A model generated the notes under the pieces. That model did no database searches and was not told the DNA's origin. It worked only from the letters and a program-made list of their open reading frames with translations. Shown here one piece after another: positions 17,873-24,448 of a DNA stretch of 64,000 nt. The stretch's first letter is position 1. Each line of letters begins with the position of its first letter. A program made the translations under genes and the position numbers. Source of the stretch: Flaviflexus ciconiae (GTDB lineage Bacteria; Actinomycetota; Actinomycetes; Actinomycetales; Actinomycetaceae); the NCBI RefSeq assembly GCF_003971195.1, contig NZ_CP034593.1:434001-498000 (forward strand), read 5' to 3'.

Positions 17873-18028
17873 TCACGAGGGGGAGTTAGGCCGGTGCGTA
17901 GGACAGTGATCCTGCGCACCGGCCTCCTTCTTAAACAGAGACTGTTCGGGCTCGAACACTTCTTCGAATATCAGAGCGCCCTGCTGGAACCAGACGATGT
18001 TGCTCTGGAGCTGGTCGATGATGAGCAT
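17873..18028 (-). CDS. Possible 51-residue small protein, antisense to the sdh terminator
   Basis: The minus strand encodes MLIIDQLQSNIVWFQQGAL followed by IFEEVFEPEQSLFKKE, an amphipathic, protein-like sequence rather than random translation. The last third crosses the sdhCAB terminator hairpin, which argues against a real C-terminus there. The frame is open upstream to 18163. AAGGAAG lies about 16 bases before the ATG, too far for a good ribosome binding site. I do not recognise a family. It could be a remnant of a gene truncated by the terminator region. Confidence 0.25.
   Translation of the reverse strand: MLIIDQLQSNIVWFQQGALIFEEVFEPEQSLFKKEAGAQDHCPTHRPNSPS
17889..17924 (+). terminator. 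Terminator of the sdhCAB operon
   Basis: GGCCGGTGCG (17889-17898) pairs with CGCACCGGCC (17915-17924). The stem continues through a T-G wobble and AGGA/TCCT to a six-base loop. TCCTTCTT follows. It lies 46 bases past sdhB. Confidence 0.75.
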
Positions 18029-18236
18029 GTCGCAGCGAGTTGAACTTCCTTGGTGTAGGCACCTCCCAGGAGTGGCCATCCGTGGGAAGCAGTCGCCGTC
18101 ACCGCCCCAAGATATGAGCTTAGGTGCCTTCGCGAGCGTATCTCCCGGCAGTAGAGTGGCCAAGGAAGATGCGTCGCCCTCTCTATGCTCGCTTGGCCAG
18201 AGAAGACAAGAATCGGTGTTGCGCGTGGAGGAGCGA

Positions 18237-18911
18237 ATGGATAAAGATACGGTCGGTCAGGTCCTTGCGGAACTCAAGGCGCTCGAGGAACCAAAAATCC
18301 TCGCAGTCAATGCTCGGCACGGTGATGATCATGCGGTCAACCTGACGAAGCTAAGAGGCTTAGCCAAGAGACTGAAGAAGCAACCCGACTTGGCGCGAGA
18401 ACTGTGGGCCACGGGTGACAGCGCGGCACGGCTCGTTGCGATTCTCGTGACCCGACCTAAGGAATACTCGGCCACTGAATACGATGAGATGCTTCGGGAT
18501 GCTCGAACCCCGAAGGTGCGAGACTGGCTTCTCAACTACCTCATCAAGAAATCCCCGCATGCTGAAGAGCTCCGACTCCGCTGGTTCGAGGATAGCGACG
18601 TCGAGGTTGCCGCCGCCTACTGGGACCTGACCGCGGAACGGGTGGTGAAGAAACCCGAGGGTCTCGATCTCGATACGCTCCTCGACCTCATTGAGAGCGA
18701 GATGGGAGAGGCAGCCGAGCGGCTCCAGTGGACGATGAACACGTGCCTCGCCCAGATTGGCATCCACCATCCTGATTTCAGGGTGAGAGCCGTCGAGATA
18801 GGCGAACGCCTTGAAATCCTCAAGGACTATCCGACACCCCCGAACTGCACATCTCCCTACGCCCCGATCTGGATTAACGAGATCGTCAGCAGGCAGGAAG
18901 CCAAAGCCTGA
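18237..18911 (+). CDS. AlkD-like DNA alkylation repair / HEAT-repeat protein
   Basis: This 224-residue all-helical protein has the AlkD pattern: a short N-terminal helix, KLRGLAKRLKKQPDLARELWATG, then repeated helical hairpins including MLRDARTPKVRDWLLNYLIKKSP and a late TMNTCLAQIGIHHPDFR. AlkD proteins remove alkylated purines without base flipping, but many relatives have no shown activity. Start ATG at 18237 sits after GGAGGAGC, a strong ribosome binding site; the frame is open back to 17997 but without a signal to begin there. It is monocistronic and shares a bidirectional terminator with the transporter beyond. Confidence 0.75.
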   Translation: MDKDTVGQVLAELKALEEPKILAVNARHGDDHAVNLTKLRGLAKRLKKQPDLARELWATGDSAARLVAILVTRPKEYSATEYDEMLRDARTPKVRDWLLNYLIKKSPHAEELRLRWFEDSDVEVAAAYWDLTAERVVKKPEGLDLDTLLDLIESEMGEAAERLQWTMNTCLAQIGIHHPDFRVRAVEIGERLEILKDYPTPPNCTSPYAPIWINEIVSRQEAKA

Positions 18912-19043
18912 TCTCAAGCAGATCGACCCACACCCCATTAAAGGACCTGAAAACCAACGGCGCATCTGAAAGTTCTGGCTCATTAGAGTTGAGCAATTGG
19001 ACGCTATTCGAATGACTGTTGGTAACAAAGATTGCAGGCAAGA

Positions 19044-19073
19044 TTGAGGCGGGACCGGTCGGTCCCGCCTCAA
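19044..19073. terminator. Bidirectional terminator between the AlkD-like and BASS genes
   Basis: TTGAGGCGGGACC (19044-19056) and GGTCCCGCCTCAA (19061-19073) form a perfect 13-base-pair stem with a GGTC loop. It lies between two convergent genes and could serve both, though neither side has a long T run. Confidence 0.7.
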
Positions 19074-19105
19074 GCGATGAAGACGTCAGTGACGCTGATG
19101 TGCGG

Positions 19106-20065
19106 CTAGCGCTCTACCTGGGAGTTCGCTTCCGTGATTGCGGCATCGGTCGATGCGGTGGCTCCCGTGTCCTTTGTGGGGCGTGCCCGGTAAAAGAGGG
19201 AAAGGAGGCCGCCGGAGATGTTGTGCCAGACAGAGAACACCGCGGCCGGCAGGGCCGACACGGGATCGAAGTACTGGCCTGCGAGGGTAGCTGCAAGACC
19301 GGAGTTCTGCATGCCGACCTCAACCGACATGGTGCGGGAGACGCGTTCGCTTCTCTTGAAGAGCTTGCCTGCACCGTAACCCAGCAAGTATCCAAGCCCG
19401 TTGTGGAGAACAACGACAAGGAGAACCAGCAGGCCCGCCTCAACAATGGAATCAGCGGAGCGTGACACGACTGCGATAACGACATAGGTGATGCCGAGGA
19501 CGGAAACCCAAGGGAGGATCGGAAAGATCTTTGCGATCCACCTGCCCGCGAGCCAGCGAACAACAAGACCGCCGATAACGGGGACGAGAACCATCTTGAC
19601 GATCGACATCGCCATGTCCGAAGCGGAGACCGGCAGGTAGTTATCGGCCAACCACAGCGTTAGAACCGGGGTGATGAGTGGGGCAAGCAGGGTCGAGATC
19701 GAGGTCATTGTGACGGACAGCGCCACATCGCCCTTCGACAGGTAGGTGATGACATTCGAACTGGTGCCACCCGGCGCGCATCCGACAAGAATGACGCCTA
19801 CGGCAATCGCGGGATCAAGGTTGAAGACCCACGTCAGTGTTACGGCGATCAGCGGCATGATGACGTACTGGGCAATAAGGCCGAGCAGGACCGGGAGCGG
19901 GTGACGGAACACCATCGCAAAGTCCGGGACGGTGAGCGTGCGTCCCATGCCAAACATGATGATGCCAAGAGCAATGCTCGTGTGCCCCGTCCACGGCATT
20001 GCCGCTTCCGGCGCGAGGAACGCGAAAAGGAAACCCGCAATAATAATGATCGGGAAGACCGTCAC
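19106..20065 (-). CDS. Bile acid:sodium symporter family (BASS) transporter
   Basis: The 319-residue protein has about ten membrane helices. It matches BASS proteins in GIIMFGMGRTLTVPDF near residue 35, the crossover helix VILVGCAPGGTSSNVITYLSKGDVALS near residue 95 (core APGGTSSN), and SVEVGMQNSGLAATLA near residue 250, where NSGLA is the second crossover motif. Relatives carry sodium with organic anions such as pyruvate, pantoate or bile acids; the substrate is not evident. GTG at 20065 is used as the start. No ATG exists, though the frame stays open for 21 more codons upstream, so the true N-terminus is uncertain. Confidence 0.88.
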   Translation of the reverse strand: MTVFPIIIIAGFLFAFLAPEAAMPWTGHTSIALGIIMFGMGRTLTVPDFAMVFRHPLPVLLGLIAQYVIMPLIAVTLTWVFNLDPAIAVGVILVGCAPGGTSSNVITYLSKGDVALSVTMTSISTLLAPLITPVLTLWLADNYLPVSASDMAMSIVKMVLVPVIGGLVVRWLAGRWIAKIFPILPWVSVLGITYVVIAVVSRSADSIVEAGLLVLLVVVLHNGLGYLLGYGAGKLFKRSERVSRTMSVEVGMQNSGLAATLAGQYFDPVSALPAAVFSVWHNISGGLLSLFYRARPTKDTGATASTDAAITEANSQVER

Positions 20066-20488
20066 GGCGAGCTTCGGTGAACGATCCTCAGATGTCTGTG
20101 CATTCTTGTCAGTGACTTCAGTCTTCGACTATTCCCAGTATCGGTCCAGCTAGTGGACTTCTCATCTCATCTTGTGGTCTCTTCAGCGGGGTATCGTGGC
20201 TAAAATCATGGGTTGAAAGGATGAACATGCTCCAACCCGGTCGTGTTACTCCAGGTTAACTGCGCGTCCTTGACTGCCTGTTTCGTATTCGAACGGGTGG
20301 TGTCGAACGGCCTTGGTGCGTCCACGTGCGGTCAAGTAGGCCGCCGGTCAGGGAGATCTTTCGCGCTCTCTTCATTGATAAGCGTGGCAGGAGAAAGCCG
20401 CAAGCCCCTCGTTCGGAATTCCGCCACAAATATCCCAAACCGGGACTTATGGGCCAGATGTAATGAATTCGGTATTTACAATGTGTTC
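20066..20488. other. Intergenic region between the BASS and cueP genes
   Basis: This holds the divergent promoters of the BASS transporter and cueP. A frame is open on the plus strand from 20243 into cueP, but its first 82 codons resemble no protein. No copper-responsive operator was recognised. Confidence 0.3.
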
Positions 20489-21069
20489 ATGAAGAGAACG
20501 TTTGCCCTTCTTGCCCTTGTGCCGTTTGCGTTGGTCGGCTGCTCCTCCGAGGATAACGCGCTGGAGTCGGATCCCCAGGTTCTCGAACAGGCCGGAGGTC
20601 TTTCCATGGAATCGCTGGGGCCATGGACGGGGTTGACATGGTCGACTACCTCGATCGGCTACCGAAGGCGGATCGGCCGCAGACCATCATCGCGTCCGTT
20701 CGCGCTAACGAGGTGCTCCTTGCCGACGCTGAGTCCGGTGACGAGAAGCTCGTTGACCTGCCGGATGATCAGTTCTATCTGTCCTTTGCGCCATACGTTT
20801 CACAAACGCACGACTGCTTCTACCATTCGCTGACGACCTGCGTCGGTGAGATCCAGAACGAGGACGTTGACGTCCAGATCGTCAGCTCTGACGGTGAGGT
20901 TCTCGTCGATGAAACGATGACGATGTACGACAACGGTTTCGTCGGAGTCTGGCTCCCCGCGGACATCGAGGCAACCCTGACTGTCGAGTATGATGGGAAG
21001 ACCGGCACGGCCGAGATTGCCACGGGAGAGCAGGACCCCACCTGCCTCACGACGCTCCAAGTTTCGTAA
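20489..21069 (+). pseudogene. cueP: CueP-like copper-binding lipoprotein, frameshifted as assembled
   Basis: The first frame (ATG 20489) gives a lipoprotein signal, ALVPFALVGC, and about 44 residues. The rest lies one frame away, from AMDGVDMVDYLDRLPKADRP to the stop at 21069. The second part is a clear CueP match: FYLSFAPYVSQTHDCFYHS, LTTCVGE, DNGFVGVWLPADIE and the final DPTCLTTL, with the histidine and cysteines that bind copper in Salmonella CueP. One extra G in the run GGGG at 20617-20620 would restore a 193-residue protein. CueP delivers or stores periplasmic copper; here it would be anchored outside the membrane. Either the gene is broken or one base is missing from the sequence. Confidence 0.82.
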
Positions 21070-21121
21070 GCGTGCCAGGGGCTTCGCCAACGACGGCGGG
21101 CCAGGCGACGGAGGGACGTTT

Positions 21122-21850
21122 ATGAAGGCATCGGCCGAAGACCAGAACCTGCTCATCGACCTCTCCTCAATCGACGGGGACCTGCAAAGGCTCCGTCACA
21201 AGCTTGCCAACCTCCCGGTCTATGCCGAACTCACTGACGCCGAACACGCGCTCAAGGAGCACCGCAGCGCAGCGGCGGCGCGAGCTGCCCGAAAGGAACC
21301 CATCGAGGCCACCATTGCGGAGGCCGAAACCAAGGTGGAGCAACTAACAGCCGCGATCACGCGGAAGCAATCCCAGCTCGACTCTGGTGAAGGAATGGAT
21401 TCGCGTCAGCTCATGGTCCTCCAGGGCGAAATCGACGGCTTCAAGGAATCCCGCGACGACGTTGAAATGAGCCAGCTAGAAGCAATGGAACAGCTGGAAG
21501 CAATCGAAGCCGACACCGCATCCGACAAAGCAGAAGACGAACGACTCGACGGGGCGCGCCTCGCACTCGTAAAGCGCAAGGATGACGAAGTCGCCGGGGT
21601 TGAGTCGGAAATTGCAGGAGTGCAGGAAAACCGTAGCGCCCTAGCCTCCCGCATAGCACCCCCGCTTGTTGAGGCCTACGAAGAATCCCGCATGCTGTCC
21701 GGAACCGGCGTGGTGATTATGCGGCCTGACGGAACGGTTGACGGTGGGCTCGACCTATCCCTCATTGAGATTGAACAAATCAAAGCCATGGCTGCCGACG
21801 AGGTCTATCTGACCGAAGACACCGGTGCAGTGGTGGTCCGCCAGGGGTAG
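21122..21850 (+). CDS. CdsZ-like coiled-coil protein lacking its zinc ribbon cysteines
   Basis: The protein has 242 residues. Residues 1-175 form a long antiparallel coiled coil with the family opening LLIDLSSIDGDLQRLRHKLANLP and the conserved MDSRQLMVLQGEIDGFKESRDD. The last 65 residues normally hold a CxxC...CxxC zinc ribbon, but here the corresponding part reads DGTVDGGLDLSLIEIEQIK and then YLTEDTGAVVVRQG, with no cysteine. Family members are widespread in actinobacteria next to NIF3 genes and have a proposed role in RNA or stable-complex binding. The ATG at 21122 follows GGAGGG. It may be cotranscribed with cueP, 52 bases upstream. Confidence 0.8.
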   Translation: MKASAEDQNLLIDLSSIDGDLQRLRHKLANLPVYAELTDAEHALKEHRSAAAARAARKEPIEATIAEAETKVEQLTAAITRKQSQLDSGEGMDSRQLMVLQGEIDGFKESRDDVEMSQLEAMEQLEAIEADTASDKAEDERLDGARLALVKRKDDEVAGVESEIAGVQENRSALASRIAPPLVEAYEESRMLSGTGVVIMRPDGTVDGGLDLSLIEIEQIKAMAADEVYLTEDTGAVVVRQG

Positions 21851-22137
21851 TGCGGGTCAGAGTGCGTCGGCTTTAACCGGATTGCCCCGCAATTTTCGAT
21901 CTACCCGCAGTTTTATTGCAGGAGTGGGTAGAGGTGGCGTGCCGGAATGATGGCACTGCCGGTATGTCGTCACGGGCTGCTTGTTTTCACGAGCTGTTTG
22001 TCGTTTCGTGCAGCAATTGCCAACCCCGCTGGGTGGCCGATTCAGAAACCGAACCGGGGATTGTCGAGGCCTCTTTCTCACCGAAAGCTAGGTGGATCTG
22101 TCGTTGCGGGAACTACGTTGCCTTGTTGTTGCCCGAA
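21851..22137. other. Intergenic region between convergent CdsZ-like and YaaA genes
   Basis: No coding frame or convincing terminator was seen. A long plus-strand frame from 21916 is antisense to yaaA and has no homology that I recognise. Confidence 0.3.
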
Positions 22138-22905
22138 CTAGGCGGCCTGCTCGCGGTCAACGACCGTGAGCGTGAGATTGCGGCCGGTTCCGCTGAGCTC
22201 GATAGCGTCGATCTCTGGCTGTTCGCTACCGAGATGTGCGAGATCGTCGGCCGTCGTCGGCACCGCCTGTGCGGTGAGTGCAAGCCTGGTAAAAAGACCC
22301 CGGTAGTACTTGGCGTTATGGGTGATGACCTTACGGATGCCATCCGTCTCTCGAACTGCACCAATCTTGACGTGAGTGGCGGAATCGGGGATCGACCATC
22401 CCGCGTAATCAGAGGATCGAGCGTCGATGACGAGCTGACCGTCGGCCCGCTCATCGAGGTGATGCCAGAGTTTTCGCCAGCGGGCCTTTGGGGTGCCGGC
22501 CGGAAGCTTCACTCCCATCTTCAACCGATACCTGGGGATGAGGTCCGTGGGGGAGGTGGCTCCGAACAGTCCCGAGAAGATCAGGACAGAATCGCCTGCC
22601 CTTGCCATCTCTTCCTCGCTGAGGCTCGAGAATTCTGCGGCCTGGTAGAGGACGCCGGTGTAAACCTCGTGGGCGGGTGCGCAGGGGAGCGAAGATAGGT
22701 GTTGCTGATCTTCCACCTCGCCGCGAACCGTTGCCCCAACACCGAGGACGTCGAGAGCATTATCGCCCGCGCTCACCGTTTCAAGTTCTCTCACGAGCTC
22801 GTGACGGAGGTCGGTGAAGGGCTGGATGCTGAGCAAATCGAGGTCGAGAGCAGGCCCAGTAGTGGGAGCTGTCTTACCCTCGGAGGGTGGTAGGGCGATA
22901 AGCAC
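22138..22905 (-). CDS. yaaA: YaaA/UPF0246 peroxide-stress protein
   Basis: The 255-residue protein begins MLIALPPSEGKTAP, which is the family hallmark, and contains VYTGVLYQAAEFSSLS, ILIFSGLFGATSPTDLIPRYRLKMG (core SGLFG....D.IP.YRL) and THNAKYYRGL. In E. coli YaaA limits intracellular iron during peroxide stress and has DNA-binding properties. The start is GTG at 22905, five bases after GGAGG. There is no oxidative-stress gene next to it. It is convergent with the CdsZ-like gene. Confidence 0.9.
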   Translation of the reverse strand: MLIALPPSEGKTAPTTGPALDLDLLSIQPFTDLRHELVRELETVSAGDNALDVLGVGATVRGEVEDQQHLSSLPCAPAHEVYTGVLYQAAEFSSLSEEEMARAGDSVLIFSGLFGATSPTDLIPRYRLKMGVKLPAGTPKARWRKLWHHLDERADGQLVIDARSSDYAGWSIPDSATHVKIGAVRETDGIRKVITHNAKYYRGLFTRLALTAQAVPTTADDLAHLGSEQPEIDAIELSGTGRNLTLTVVDREQAA

Positions 22906-23115
22906 CCCTCCAGTCTAGTAATCGGTTCGAACTAGTGGGCCCGCAACCACTGTGAGATAGGGAAAGCCACGGGTGCGGGGAAGCTGGTTGCCAACACGGC
23001 ATCCTCGGGGGAATCGCACGCGCTACGGTGCCCAGAATTAGCGGGACGCAGGGCTTGTCGCCCGCGAATGGGAGCGGGTGACAGCGGTTAAGGGGATGGT
23101 ATTGATGGGCAGACC

Positions 23116-23402
23116 CTAGGCGTGGGGTACGACGATGGCTCGGCCGGAAAGCTCGCCGTTGACGAGCGCCGTGTAGGCGTCGATGGCCTGATCCATGTTG
23201 TACGGCGTGTACTGCGACTTGATCTTGCCCAGCTTGAACAGGGCAACAGCCTCGTGCAGATCCTCGATCGTTCCCCAGTATGTTGAGGTCAGATCAACCT
23301 CGTAGTGCGAGGTGTAGAAGCTCCACTCGTAGGGATGACCGGCGATGCCGGCGATTGAGCAACGGCCCTGGACAGCCGTGCAGTCCATTGCCGTCTTAAT
23401 GG
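23116..23402 (-). pseudogene. 3' fragment of a zinc-type alcohol dehydrogenase
   Basis: About 95 codons encode the end of a medium-chain dehydrogenase: AMDCTAVQGRCSIAGIAG, then DLTSTYWGTIEDLHEAVALF, and a closing VNGELSGRAIVVPHA. These are the last strands of the Rossmann domain and the C-terminal lobe. The catalytic domain, the zinc ligands and the dinucleotide motif are missing because the sequence changes abruptly at an IS-like end near 23403. No other part of the gene was found in the window. The insertion, or a deletion next to it, inactivated the gene. Confidence 0.75.
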
Positions 23403-24440
23403 GGCTCTTCACAATTGAGTGTGTAGCGGGTGTTTTGCGCGTCGTGGCATGAAACGGGGTCGGGATCTTTCATGATTGGAATAACGACAAACCAATTGGA
23501 AAGACCCCGACATGGACAAGACTATCTTCACCGGCCCGGATTTGAATACTGTCTGCGGCCTGGATGGCATGGGCCTGACTGCTGTGGGACAGCATGTCAC
23601 CCCTAAGGAAGCTGTCCTGGCATGCAAGGTGGTGCCAGATCCCCAAGAGGGCTGGTGTCGTGAATGTGGCGGGCCCGGGACACCGGCGGGTTCCCTGGTA
23701 CGCCGGCTGGCACATATTCCCTACGGGAACCGCCCCACCACGCTCCACATACGCCTCCGGCGCTTCCGGTGCCCGGACTGCCACCGGGTATGGACCCAAG
23801 ACCTCACCGCGGCGTGCGAACCCAGAGCTAAACTCTCCCGCGGAGCACTGCGCTGGGCCTTGATCGCCCTGGTGGTGTTGAAACAATCGGTCTCCAAGAT
23901 TGCTGAGCAGTTAAACGTCGCCTGGAACACGGCCAACACCGCAATCCTGGACGAAGGCAAACGCCCCCTTATTGATGACCCCACCCGGTTTGACGGGGTA
24001 CGCGTGTTAGGGGTCGATGAGCATGTGTGGCGTCATACTCGCCGTGGGGATAAGTACGTGACCGTGATCATCGATCTGACCCCGGTGTATGACGGTACCG
24101 GCACCGCACGCCTCCTGGACATGGTCGAAGGCAGGTCGAAAGCCGTGTTCAAAGACTGGCTACAATCTCGGCTCCAAGCATGGCGTGACCAGATCGAGGT
24201 TGTCGCGATGGATGGGTTTACCGGGTTTAAGACCGCCACCCAAGAAGAACTCAACGCCGTCGCGGTCTTGGATCCCTTCCACGTGGTCCGCTTAGGTGGG
24301 GACGCAGTGACCACAACTCGCCAACGTGTCCAACAAGAGCTCCATGGCCACCGAGGGAGGAAAGGTGAACCCCTGTACATGGCACGCCAAACCCTGCTCA
24401 CCGGGGAGGGACTAGTAGTCGGAGAAAAACAGTCCATATA
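23403..24440 (+). mobile_element. Truncated ISL3-family insertion sequence
   Basis: The left end begins near GGCTCTTCACAATTG, a form common at ISL3 ends, and is followed by about 100 noncoding bases and the transposase. The expected inverted copy (GAAGAGCC) is absent at the right, where the element runs directly into the start of a YhgE gene. The element therefore lacks its right end and should be immobile by itself. Boundaries are approximate to about 20 bases. Confidence 0.7.
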
Positions 24441-24441
24441 A
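23512..24441 (+). pseudogene. ISL3-family transposase, C-terminally truncated
   Basis: The frame gives 309 residues; full members have roughly 400-440. The N-terminal zinc finger is visible (CRECGGPG then FRCPDCHRVW), followed by a helix-turn-helix (SVSKIAEQLNVAWNTA) and the start of the DDE catalytic domain: VLGVDEHVWR near residue 160 and VVAMDGFTGFKTAT near residue 232. The final conserved glutamate region is missing. The last few residues after LLTGEGL come from the flanking junction. The start ATG at 23512 follows a GGAAAG site. Confidence 0.85.
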
Positions 24442-24448
24442 TTAGCGC

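Noticed and set aside
21916..22698. 260-codon plus-strand frame
   Set aside because: It lies almost entirely antisense to yaaA, whose family motifs are unmistakable.
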